Part shown: in pieces, positions 9,616 to 18,858 of the stretch
How the letters are laid out: the number at the start of each line of letters is the position of its first letter
How positions within the stretch are numbered: position 1 is the first letter of the stretch
Assembly: GCA_964019335.1 (NCBI GenBank)
Contig: OZ025664.1
Location: 1 to 64,000, forward strand
From: Diplonema japonicum
Lineage: Eukaryota; Euglenozoa; Diplonemea; Diplonemida; Diplonemidae
Length of the DNA stretch: 64,000 bases
Direction: 5' to 3'
Position numbers and translations under genes: made by a program
The notes under the pieces: generated by a model
Seen by the model: the letters and a program-made list of their open reading frames with translations, nothing else
The model's database searches: none
Told to the model about the DNA's origin: nothing

Positions 9616-10086
9616 TCATCCTGCGTTACTTGACTCCCACAAATACTTTAGCAGTTTTTTTAGCATCATGAAGCCAACGCATATCACAGCCACGAACCAC
9701 GTCCCGCAGTGCCTGCGTATCTTCGTCAAAAAGCTTTCTGTGAAAAGTGCATCGGGGTGGCTGTTGCCGTATAATTGAGCCAGCAACTCGGGGTTTTGAG
9801 AAAAGTTGGTTGGTTGGTTTCTTTGGGGTATTGAGGGGTATGTGGTGTTGGCTATGCTGCGTAACCTCTGCAGCCCATGCTCTCTCCCTGTCTGTTGTCC
9901 AGGCACTGACGACACTGGTCTCTCTCGATTTGCTTTCTTTCTGTAACTAAGCGCGTCCGCCTCTGGCCTGCGAACTACGGCCTCCTTCATGCTTGGCTGC
10001 GGTGCAGCCTGCTTCTTGGATGGTCGAGGTTCCTGTTTTCTATATTTTTCCTCGGCCGTCTGCTTCAGTTGTGCCAAGCGAGACAT
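9616..10086 (-). CDS. Small tail-anchored membrane protein, unidentified
   Basis: This 156-aa protein starts MSRLAQLKQTAEEKYRK and is charged and probably disordered for about 110 residues, with many Lys, Arg, Gln and Pro. A single hydrophobic segment near the C-terminus (WFVAVICVGFMMLKKLLKY) leaves only a few residues after it, which is the build of a tail-anchored protein. The frame is open for another 12 codons upstream (to 10122), but ATG 10086 starts a more convincing N-terminus. I recognise no family. A SNARE- or adaptor-like role would be a guess. Confidence 0.6.
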   Translation of the reverse strand: MSRLAQLKQTAEEKYRKQEPRPSKKQAAPQPSMKEAVVRRPEADALSYRKKANRERPVSSVPGQQTGREHGLQRLRSIANTTYPSIPQRNQPTNFSQNPELLAQLYGNSHPDALFTESFLTKIRRHCGTWFVAVICVGFMMLKKLLKYLWESSNAG

Positions 10087-10906
10087 TTCATCTGCTGATG
10101 GGATGTACGTACAAGTTTGCAAACAATGTGATAAATGAACTCTTGGGATGGACCAAAGGGGGAGGGGGAGGTTGGGAGGTGAAATGCGGGAACCGTGAAC
10201 CCAAAAGGAAAGAACTGGACATTCTTAAGAGAAAAAAAAAGCAAAGGATGCGAGAGAAAGAAGAAGAGAGAACATAGACAGCGGCAAGGTGTCTTTTTCT
10301 TCGGTGAACTTCCATCTTTGCTCAACCTCAATCCCACGTCCGCCTCACACCCTTGTTGTGGAGAAAAAAATACCAAAAAAAATAAGAAGGGGGGTTCAAG
10401 GAAAAAATGAGTACGGTTTTAAAAAGGGCGAAAAAAAAAATCTTCCATTTAACTATTAACGTGAACCAAAATAAAAAAGATTTAAAGAAAAAATGGGGTG
10501 AAAGAAAAGGATGTGAATTCAAAGCTTAATTTCATATTTTTCTATCCTTGTTATTATTTTATTCGTTGCATTCTAAGATAGAACAGTTCCCTGCCACTTC
10601 TGCACATCACCGGACAGCACCTTCTACGGTGCTCTACTCCTCCAGCTTGAGCAAAAAAGGGGGGTGGCAGTTAAGAAACCCGAGGACCACCCTGTGCACC
10701 TGTTTTCAGTTGGACAAAAGGGTTGGAGGGGTAATGATCGAGAAAATGACAGAAGAGGGGGAGGGGCAAAGAAAGGGGAGAAAAAAAAAAAACAGAGGGG
10801 TGTAGAGAAAAAATGATCAATTTCAATAAGAAAGTAAAATAGAAAGAAATATGGAAAAAAAAAGGGGGGGGGAAAGAGAAAAAAAATACGACGCAAAGAA
10901 ACTCAT
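10087..10906. other. Low-complexity intergenic region
   Basis: The plus strand is strongly A/G-rich from about 10140 to 10900 with many A runs. Frames crossing it translate into Lys/Glu or Phe/Pro repeats and are not credible genes. Confidence 0.6.
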
Positions 10907-13722
10907 CTACCTGTTCCAATTCTTTCTTACGAACGGGTTGCCATCCTTCTTCTTCTCGACTTCTCTGCTCTTCTGTAGACCCAGACGATGGCTGTTTTTT
11001 TTTTTTTTCTTTCTTTTTTTTTTCAATGGTACATACTTCCTCGTCCCGTGATCCCATCTGCCTCCGCCCCTTCCTCTCTTGTGCATGTACCCGCCAGAGT
11101 ACCCCATCTCCCTGCCGCTCTGGCGTGCCTCCTTCTCCGCCTGCCGCTGCTCGTTGTACTCGACGAGGTGAACGCACTTATCGGCAAGCTGTGTCGAGAG
11201 GAACTGGAGCTTCGTGACACTGTTTTGTTCGACGCAGATGCACTGCTGCGGCTGATCCCACGCGGCAGTGATTTGCTGCCTGAGGATCATCTTAGAGATG
11301 GTGGCGTGCACCTTGCTCTCCTCCAGCCCATACTTCTCCGCAAGCTCACCAAGCTGCACAGTGGCGTAGTACTGCGAGAAGCTGAACAGATAAGTCCTTA
11401 GTCCCACGGTCTTCACGTGCTGGGTGATCATGTCCTTCACCTTGTCAGAGTTGCCGATGAGGTTCCACAGGGGCAGTACCATGATGTGTTGGTTGGCGGT
11501 GGACCAGTCGCCCTTCTGCAGAGCCAGGTAGGCAGCGTAAATGTGCTCTTTTGTCGTCTCCGGGGGACCCAGGAAGACTTGCTGCGAGAAGTTTGCCAAC
11601 AGCTTCGTGAAGGCCTTGGACATAGGCCTCCTCTTGGTGTCGTGCGGGTACTGCGCCCTCGAGGGAACTTCGTACAGCATTGCGGCAATGAGATGGACGC
11701 CGTCCAGCAGCTCGACGTTGATGTGCATGTGCATGGGAATGAGCTTGGCCTTCTCTGCCTTCTGCTCGGACTCAAGCTTGTCTCTGCTCTTCACCAAAGC
11801 CTGAGCAAGATGCTCCTTGGTACGGATAGTGGCGCAGAGCTCGTTGAGAAGCTGTGATGATGCATATATTTATTAATTAAAAACTGTCATACCACAAGGG
11901 TGTCATTGAGGTCACCAGCTCTGAAGGCGGAAAGACCTAGCTGTGCCAGCACCCTGTTGTAAAGAATCATAAGGCGGCTGTTGGTGACGAATTTGGTGTG
12001 GTCTTCCTGATCTTTCATGCTTCGCTCCTCGTATTCGACAGTGCGCTTCGACATGAGCAGCAGGTCACGTGCCTTGGTGTAATTGTCATGGAGGGCAAGG
12101 TGGTAGATGTAGTAGAAGAGTGCCTTGGTCTTCACGTTGTCTTCACGGTCAGGGCAGTACCTGTGAATGTACTTGTGGAGGGCCTTCACAACCTCCTTAA
12201 GGTTGTCGGTAACGAAGAGCTTGGAAGTCTTTTTCACTCTGTGGTCAAGGCTCTTTTCCAGCTGAGCAATCCTGATTTTAGCTGCCACCTCTTCCTGGGA
12301 CGTCTTCTCACCTTCTTCCTCCTCGGTGCCCTCTTCGGCATCCTCGTTCTTCTCCTCATCATCCCCACTCTCACTCTCTTCCTTAGCCTTTTGCTCTTGC
12401 GCTTGGAGAGCAACGTCGAAAGTAAGGGTCCTCTGTTTTTCAAGCATCTTCGCATGGTCGGTATCCCTCCTGTAGTACAGGTGGTCCATCATTTTCAGCG
12501 CCATTGACACTGCAGTCTCGTTCTTCCCCTGTGACTTGTAGTAGAGGAACACCCTCTCGGCAGCGTCCATCAAGTACCCTTCATCCGTAAGCCTGTGGAT
12601 GTAGTCCTGGCTGTGCGGGTCAGTGTACTGCAGTGCCTTGGTGTACTCCTCACCAAGGCGGTCAACTACCTGCTGGAAAGAGAAGATTAGGTAAACCTTC
12701 ACCTTGCCGTCAGGAAGGATATCGCAAGCTGTGTTTTTCTCCCTCTTGGTGCCAGTGTCCTCCTCAACAGCAATCAGGTTGGGGTTGTCCTGCACAACGT
12801 TAAGCATTCGAGTGAGCGTCTGGTAGGCCCCATCCCAGATGTTCTGCGACATGGCGGCACCGTGCTGCGCGTTGTCCAGCTGGCAAGAAAGCAACACACC
12901 CAAGACGTAAAGGGTGAGGTGCTTCCACTGACCAGTGTGGCTCAGGACATGATTCAATTTTGCAATAAGATCCGACGTCTTCGTGGCTTTCTTACCTCTA
13001 TCGGCCTTGATCAGCTCCAGTTTTTTTTCGATCGTCTCCTCAGTCCACTCCTCCTTTTCTTCTTTCTTCTTGTCGTCACCATCCTTCTTCTTCCTGCCCT
13101 CGTCGTCAGAGCCGGAGTCCGACGCATCAGGGTCCCACGTTGTGCTGTCAGAATCCGAGTCAGAGACATAGGTTTCCAGTGATTTTTCGTACTTCACGAA
13201 GAGCTTCTTGGTCTTGTTTCGGATCTTCGAGTAGCTCTTGGCCTGAATCTTGTTCAGCTTGGACTTGATTTGCTTCTCGTCGTTGTCAGCGAAGAAGTCC
13301 TTCAGCTTCTTCAGAGCAGAGATGAAGGGTCGGGGGGAGGCGTTTGCCGGCATCTTAGACACAAGCTTCTCAAGTGCCTCCAAGTCATCAACACAACTCC
13401 CGAAGTCCTTGTTGTTAAGATGGTTGCCCATGAGATCGTTGTGCTTCTCTATGGCTTCGATCATCTTGTCCTTCTTCGAAATTACTTTGTTTTTCTTCCT
13501 GTCATCATCGCTGTCACTGTCGGAACCCTTTCCACTTTTCAACCACGCCTTCAAATTATTGGGCTGGGCTGCCTTGGAGGAGTCAGAGGAATCATTGCTG
13601 GAGGCATCATCGGAGGAAGAAGAGTCAGTGCTGCTGTTTGATGTGCTATCGGTGCTGTCATCGTCGTCACTGTCCGAGTCCGTGTCGGACGCAGTCTTTT
13701 TGAACCACTTGTTATCAGACAT
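10907..13722 (-). CDS. EIF3C: Translation initiation factor eIF3 subunit c (NIP1)
   Basis: The gene encodes about 909 aa. The acidic Ser/Asp-rich N-terminus (MSDNKWFKKTASDTDSDSDD) is typical of eIF3c and binds eIF1/eIF5 in the multifactor complex. The middle and C-terminal helical repeats end in a PCI domain (ELAEKYGLEESKVHATISKM). A 41-nt intron at 11852-11892 joins GDLNDTLV to LLNELCATIR, exactly in a conserved region of the family. A second, 45-nt GTATG...ACAG segment at 10992-11036 is in frame and stop-free, so it could be removed or retained. If retained it adds a Lys-rich stretch. Start ATG 13722 follows a CAG/GAG acceptor and replaces a longer upstream frame. The protein acts on the 40S subunit in the cytoplasm. 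Confidence 0.92.
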
Positions 13723-13819
13723 TTTGGTCTCCTGAAGTGTCTCATATAATGGAAGATAAAAAAAAAACAAAAGTAAAGATGATAAACCAAAGGCAGTCAA
13801 AGAATGTTGATGAATATTT

Positions 13820-16069
13820 TTACCCAACTCTCCTTCTCTTCTCCCCCGGTCCCCCCTGTCTGTCTTGAAGCACTCCTTTGCCCACAGGCTTCGTTGCTGA
13901 CATGCTGCTTGGAGCACGGCGCCACCCAGAAGGCGCGTCTATTGAACCGATAATAAGGTTTGCAATGTGGAGCTGGGTAGGGGGAATACTGGTGATAATG
14001 TAAAGATGAGTTGGTGAGGTGGCAGCAACGTAGGCAAGGCCGATATAAGAAGATGTGGGTGCAATGCGGAGAATGTTCAAGCCATCCTGCGGTGATGGTA
14101 GCGAAGGAGACACAGCCAAGCAGATTATTTTGTGTTTCAGCTTTACAAGGAGAGAAGAGGGAGTGCACGTGTCAGGGATGTGTTCAGACCACTCTGCGCC
14201 ATACTCGAACAACCACATCTTGGATAAGTTCACCTCTACAGGATGCGAAGCGTTTAGAAATGTCCTAACGACTCCGTGCCCTTCCTCAACACCAAACCCG
14301 TCCCAGTAGTTCAACTTCGCGCCCACAACAGCCATTGTTTGAAGAACCTGTCGCGACCACGACCCTTTCGAATGGGTTCTATTTGGCAATTCACTTTGAT
14401 CACAAACCACGACCCCAGGTGTTTTTCGTTCCGCATTACCTTCCGTCACACCCTTTCCAAAGTACTCACTGTAGACTTGCAAAAACCCTCTCTCTGGTTC
14501 AAACAAAGCAAGCACTCTGCTTTCTTGCGTATCGTCCTCTCCTTTGTCGCCTCCGTGGACGTTTCCTAACCCACCAGTAACAACAACAGTATCGGGGAGC
14601 ACCGCTTGTAGGACTTCAGCCGTGCACCTCAGGCCCAAACCCGTGCACCAACCATGCGTGTTCACGATTAAAGGTAGGTCGGGATAATTTTTTTCGTATA
14701 TCTTAAGCATCTGTTTGACTGCGTCAAACCATGCAAACGGGTTCGTCTGAGTTGTAGTCATCCCCAAGAACATCCTATGCCCGTCAACTGCCCGATGCGT
14801 GTAGGCAGGACCCACAAGCAGGCTTGTTACCACTGTCAGCGATACGCACCCAGGAGGAGAAAATTCTGGCTGGCCCAAATCAGTATCTAAGTATACACAC
14901 TTTCCCAGAGAGTTTGCCGTAAACCTGGATAACGTGCTTTTCCCAGAGTTTGACTGTCCCACAATTACAACCCTCTTCGAATTACCGCTAAGGACTCCGT
15001 CCATCCCATTTCCCTTTGGCATCTTCATTAACTCAACGTCACTGCAGTGGTGAAGCCTATTCATGATATTTCCAAGCAGCTGCGGCGTTGGAGTGGGGTG
15101 GTAAGAATGGTGGTATTCCAGTGTAGGCGACCTATTTGCGGCAGTTAAGAGCACGCATGTCGTGCCAGGTTTTTGAGAACTGATCTTTGCAGCTGTTGAG
15201 ATGGCCCACCTGTAATCGTCTTCTGTGGGTTTTGCGGTGAGGAGAACATGATCACCCGACCAGAGTTCTTGGTTCTTGCTTGGAGTAGAGACTGCAGGTG
15301 TGACTGACACGGCATATGTGACTTCCCCGCCCCACACCATAAACCATTCCTTTTCAGTAGCCAATCCATTACACACTTCCACCATTCCTTTAAGCACTTT
15401 ACACCGCACGTTGAACCCACCCAGTCTCAAAATATCTTGTTTTTCCATTGCAACGAGAACCATGTGGGGTTGTCTGGATGGATCAGGCGGCAGGTGGTAG
15501 CGATCTGCAGGAAGCCCACAAATTGACACAATTTCTGGCACAGCCATTTCGACATCTTCGTCACTGGAGCTCCCTTCATCAGATGACTCGAAACCAGCTT
15601 TTTTCTTTGCTTCGACAGAAGGATCATCATCCTTCCCCCCTTTGCTGTCAGTTTCGCTCCCATCCGATGAGAAATCTGATTCTTTTGATTCGGTATCACC
15701 AGTTTCCTGTCGAGGCGGGGAACAAATCTCGTCTTCAGTGCTTTCGTCATGTTTACCATGGATGGTCAGTGTTTCTGTGTTGTTTTTCTTGTTGATTTCA
15801 ACACCCTCGGCTTCACATGTTCTAATTAGGTCATCGATATCCAAAACATCACAAGAGCTCTTAGTTTTTCTAGAACGCAGCTTTTTCGTTCTAACTTGTC
15901 GCATCGGCATTGCTGGTCCCAGCTGCATGGCGAGATCATCTTTATCAGGACCCTCAACTGTGCAGATCCCGCTAACCAGCTCTTTCACATCTCCCATCAC
16001 CCTATTGTCATTCTCGACGATGCATCGTGGTTCCTCCTTTACTGCAAGACGTTTCTTAATCTTTCTCAT
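13820..16069 (-). CDS. GRC3: Polynucleotide 5'-hydroxyl kinase Grc3/Nol9
   Basis: The intron-free 749-aa protein has an acidic, Ser-rich N-terminus with basic patches (MRKIKKRLAVKEE, KKLRSRKTK) that look like nuclear signals. The kinase core has a P-loop GQSNSGKST near residue 373, then YLDTDLGQPEFSPPG, which matches the Nol9/Grc3 signature, and a lid-like region further on. Grc3 phosphorylates RNA 5'-OH ends and, with the nuclease Las1, processes ITS2 of pre-rRNA. It is related to Clp1, but the DLGQxEFxPPG block favours Grc3/Nol9. A basic tail (KRRRV) closes the protein. Only about 50 nt separate its ATG from the tRNA cluster upstream. Confidence 0.88.
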   Translation of the reverse strand: MRKIKKRLAVKEEPRCIVENDNRVMGDVKELVSGICTVEGPDKDDLAMQLGPAMPMRQVRTKKLRSRKTKSSCDVLDIDDLIRTCEAEGVEINKKNNTETLTIHGKHDESTEDEICSPPRQETGDTESKESDFSSDGSETDSKGGKDDDPSVEAKKKAGFESSDEGSSSDEDVEMAVPEIVSICGLPADRYHLPPDPSRQPHMVLVAMEKQDILRLGGFNVRCKVLKGMVEVCNGLATEKEWFMVWGGEVTYAVSVTPAVSTPSKNQELWSGDHVLLTAKPTEDDYRWAISTAAKISSQKPGTTCVLLTAANRSPTLEYHHSYHPTPTPQLLGNIMNRLHHCSDVELMKMPKGNGMDGVLSGNSKRVVIVGQSNSGKSTLSRFTANSLGKCVYLDTDLGQPEFSPPGCVSLTVVTSLLVGPAYTHRAVDGHRMFLGMTTTQTNPFAWFDAVKQMLKIYEKNYPDLPLIVNTHGWCTGLGLRCTAEVLQAVLPDTVVVTGGLGNVHGGDKGEDDTQESRVLALFEPERGFLQVYSEYFGKGVTEGNAERKTPGVVVCDQSELPNRTHSKGSWSRQVLQTMAVVGAKLNYWDGFGVEEGHGVVRTFLNASHPVEVNLSKMWLFEYGAEWSEHIPDTCTPSSLLVKLKHKIICLAVSPSLPSPQDGLNILRIAPTSSYIGLAYVAATSPTHLYIITSIPPTQLHIANLIIGSIDAPSGWRRAPSSMSATKPVGKGVLQDRQGGPGEKRRRVG

Positions 16070-16113
16070 GTTTTGCCTTCACCTTTTCTTGATTTTTTTA
16101 GAATTGAAAAAAG

Positions 16114-16185
16114 GGGCTCAGCAGGGAATCGAACCCTGGACCTCTCGCACCCGAAGCGAGAATCATGCCACTAGACCACTGAGCC
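16114..16185 (-). tRNA. tRNA-Pro (CGG)
   Basis: The acceptor stem GGCTCAG/CTGAGCC, anticodon stem CTCGC/GCGAG with loop TTCGGGT, and T arm CAGGG/CCCTG with TTCGATT fold perfectly. A T run follows as a pol III terminator. The anticodon is CGG. Confidence 0.95.
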
Positions 16186-16247
16186 GTTACCATACGCGGG
16201 GCTCATTGAGAGATATGTCGGGTGTTGACATTACAGACAACGAAAAA

Positions 16248-16321
16248 AGGCACCTGAGGGATTTGAACCCTCGACCTCACGCTTACTAGGCGTGCGCTCT
16301 AACCAACTGAGCTAAGGCGCC
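16248..16321 (-). tRNA. tRNA-Thr (AGT)
   Basis: The acceptor GGCGCCT/AGGTGCC (one G-T pair), D arm GCTC/GAGC, anticodon stem CACGC/GCGTG with loop CTAGTAA, and T arm GAGGG/CCCTC are all present. A T run follows. The anticodon AGT would be read as inosine-GU. Confidence 0.95.
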
Positions 16322-16572
16322 GATACACGCGGCACGGTGCCTTATCTCAATTGGGTAAACATGCAGCGAATCTTTAAAAACAAGAACGTTATAATAACAC
16401 ATATAAATGGTCAAGGTAATCACACAAAAAAGAGCGATCTTGAAATCTGGAACGGAAATGGAATGCAAAGAATACAAAACAGCTGACTCTATCCGTTGCA
16501 CATGGCAAGTCTTGAAACAAGCTGCAACCACTCAAGCTAAAACTAAATTGAAACTGAAATTTGAAAAAAAAA

Positions 16573-16645
16573 CACCTCCCGCGGGGCTCGAACCCGCGAC
16601 CACAAGGTTAAGGGCCTTGCGCTCTACCGACTGAGCTAGGGAGGC
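16573..16645 (-). tRNA. tRNA-Lys (CTT), copy 2
   Basis: The sequence is identical to the tRNA-Lys at 5972-6044, again with C33 in the loop CCCTTAA. About 25 nt of 5' flank (minus strand, ending ...GCCAGAAGCC) is nearly the same as in copy 1, so the gene was duplicated together with its flank. A T run closes the gene. Confidence 0.93.
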
Positions 16646-16817
16646 TTCTGGCTAACGATCGAGCTATTGACTCGAACAATCTTCTTCTACAATTCTTGAT
16701 CGTCCCATGCAATGAAACTGTTCTAGGTGTCTAGTACAGATCTTGGTTGAACAAGTCTGAAGGACAACGAACATGGGTTAGGGGCACCTGCATTACATTG
16801 TTTTGCATTTTTTTTTT

Positions 16818-17471
16818 TCACACCTGCTTCGATCCGCCTGTTGGTGTCATTTCAACATGGCAGCTGTCACCCACTTCCTTCACAATTGCTGGATGCCAAT
16901 CACCTTTCCGATTTCTTACTTCAACTTCTGTTCCAGGAACAAGGACAGGACGGCGTCCGAAAACTCCTTTTTGTATTGGTGTAAGAGGCTCTGTCGAAGG
17001 GGGTGGGGGGGGACGTAGGTGGGAATCGGCCAGGTTTCTAGAGACAGTCCCGTCGTCCCAGAGAACCTCTATTGCTGGTGACAAGCTGCGTATGGTACAG
17101 GGGAACCAAGAGCTGCCCCAACGGGCCTCTACCTTGGTACCAACGCTGAGATCAAAAGTATTGGAAGCATTAACACCCTTTGAGAAAGTCCCATCGCCCC
17201 AGTAAACATCCATCCTAGTTCCGCTCCCTGGGCCAACTTCTACCCTTCCCACAGCCATATACCAGCTGTCGTTAAAATGAGCTAAAATGTCCTTCATCCT
17301 GTGCCCTACTTCTTCCGCCTTCTGCATGTTTGCCGCCCCTTTTGGCTTTAGTGGAAGTGGCTGTCTGTAGACATCCAGATCTCTATTCTTGCCTCGAATG
17401 TCATTTGCTTGCTTGGGTATCTCGTGTTGCTTGCTTTTGACCTGTCCTTCTTTCGTGGCTTGACAGCCCAT
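16818..17471 (-). CDS. Tudor/Agenet-like repeat protein with MGC N-terminus
   Basis: The 217-aa protein has three SH3-like barrel segments: VGPGSGTRMDVYWGDGTFSK, then GTKVEARWGSSWFPCTIRSL with EVLWDDGTVSRN, then GTEVEVRNRKGDWHPAIV. The pattern of W/Y plus DGT is typical of Tudor or Agenet domains, which bind methylated Lys/Arg. The ATG at 17471 gives MGCQATKEG, which could be N-myristoylated and palmitoylated. A T18 tract followed by a CAG (17499-17531) lies just upstream and strongly marks this as the true 5' end; the longer upstream frame simply reads that tract as poly-Phe. The ligand is unknown. Confidence 0.7.
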   Translation of the reverse strand: MGCQATKEGQVKSKQHEIPKQANDIRGKNRDLDVYRQPLPLKPKGAANMQKAEEVGHRMKDILAHFNDSWYMAVGRVEVGPGSGTRMDVYWGDGTFSKGVNASNTFDLSVGTKVEARWGSSWFPCTIRSLSPAIEVLWDDGTVSRNLADSHLRPPPPPSTEPLTPIQKGVFGRRPVLVPGTEVEVRNRKGDWHPAIVKEVGDSCHVEMTPTGGSKQV

Positions 17472-17498
17472 TTCACGGGCAACCCCACCTTCTACCCT

Positions 17499-17531
17499 CT
17501 GAGATGTTGTTACAAAAAAAAAAAAAAAAAA
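17499..17531 (-). promoter_or_regulatory. Predicted trans-splice acceptor of the Tudor-like gene
   Basis: On the minus strand an 18-nt T run is followed by a short spacer and CAG, 28 nt before the ATG. This is the clearest polypyrimidine-AG acceptor in the window. Confidence 0.65.
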
Positions 17532-17718
17532 TGGATGAAAATGAATATTGCACAGGGCAGGGCAGAATAGGGAAAAGAAAGACACTTTAGGACTAAAGCA
17601 ACCCAAAAAGAGGACATTGGAAGGGGAAGGCTAGTTTGTATCCCATAAGACCATTGGCGGCCTATATCAATATTACCCACCGTTTGCGGGATTTGTGTAA
17701 GCACCCTTCCCTTAGACC

Positions 17719-18858
17719 TCACGCTGCTTTTCGTTTATTGCCGCTCTTTGGGCATTCCTGTCCCTTCAGGTTGAACACGGTGTCCTTGACAGCAACCCCA
17801 AGAAGTCCCTGGAGGACCTCGCTGGTGAGGGAGTCAGATGCGTTTGTTGCTTGGCTGAGCAAGGACTCGCTTTGGGTGTTGTTTTTAGATGTTGTTGTGC
17901 TGGTGGATGAAGTCGTACTGGTGGCAGTGATAGACTGTGGTCCCGAAATATCAGCCTCAGCACGTTCAAGTGCCTTGTGCACACTCGATATCTGCCTGTC
18001 GATAAAGAAGCGGTTTGTGGTCAGCGGACTTGACGCCAGTGTAGAAGACCAGAACTTGCCCCATAAAAGCTGTAACGCTTTCTCGTCAGCACTGCACTTA
18101 AAGACCTCGATCGGCAGTTCATAATACCAATGTGCGTACACACCTAGCTCGGCGATCTTTTCATTTGTCGTTGTACCTGATCCAGGTTCCCCGGGCAGCG
18201 CGTCGTCAGACACCTGGTCTTCTGGCAAGGTTCTGAAAGCTTTTATCTCCACCTTCCCCGTGCTTATGGTTCTCACAGGGTCAACGACAACAGCGAGGAA
18301 CGGGTCGGAATACTGTTGGTACCTCCTTTGCGAGGTGCAATCGGTCTTAGACAGGAAGCATTGGTAGCCAGGGTGGGAATGATACCACCCGACCACTGGT
18401 TCACCCTTTCCAGCCTTTTCTGCGAGTTCTTTGTATCTCACAAGGTACTCAGTGGCCTGTTGGGTCAAGTTGCACTCTACTTCGTGAGCCTCAACAGGAA
18501 GTGCAAAGCTGTCCAAAATGACAAGAGTGTTGTCCTTGACATAGCCCTGCATCACGCCCATCACCTCAATCCAGTTCCCGCTGTCCGAACTGATCCTCCC
18601 TGCCTTCCCCTTCCCGGTTTTAGCGTGCATCACAATCTTCACCAGCGCGAGTGCTGACATCTTGACAGAAGTAAAGTAGTGGCTCGTCTTCTTCCAAGGT
18701 GCCTCCTTGTGCTGCTGCTTCATTTGCGCAGCGTCATACTTGTAGTACTCATCGGTGGCCGTCACCTGTAGCTGTTCATGCTGAGTAACTCATACCTTGT
18801 TCTCCAGTTCCCACTGCTTGAGCGCAGTGCTCCCAGTGCTCTCAGGTTTGCTTTCCAT
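17719..18858 (-). CDS. CSN5: COP9 signalosome subunit 5, JAMM deneddylase
   Basis: After removing a 30-nt intron (18766-18795) the product is 369 aa. Exon 1 encodes MESKPESTGSTALKQWELEN and exon 2 continues DEYYKYDAAQ, which together match the family N-terminus. The JAMM metal site is intact: the catalytic Glu lies in IEVMG, and HSHPGYQCFLSKTD (about residues 150-163) gives the H-x-H-x7-S-x2-D pattern. CSN5 cleaves NEDD8 from cullins in the COP9 complex. An insertion of about ten residues (GKGKAGRISSDSG) precedes the Glu motif. A Ser/Thr-rich linker lies before the C-terminal helices. The related proteasome subunit Rpn11 is less likely given the FALPVEAHE and FFIDRQISS regions. Confidence 0.92.

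Noticed and set aside
10671..11177. 168-codon minus frame rich in Lys/Glu then Phe/Pro
   Set aside because: Overlaps the eIF3c 3' end in another frame and runs into purine tracts. It could be an alternative eIF3c tail only if the splice site differs.
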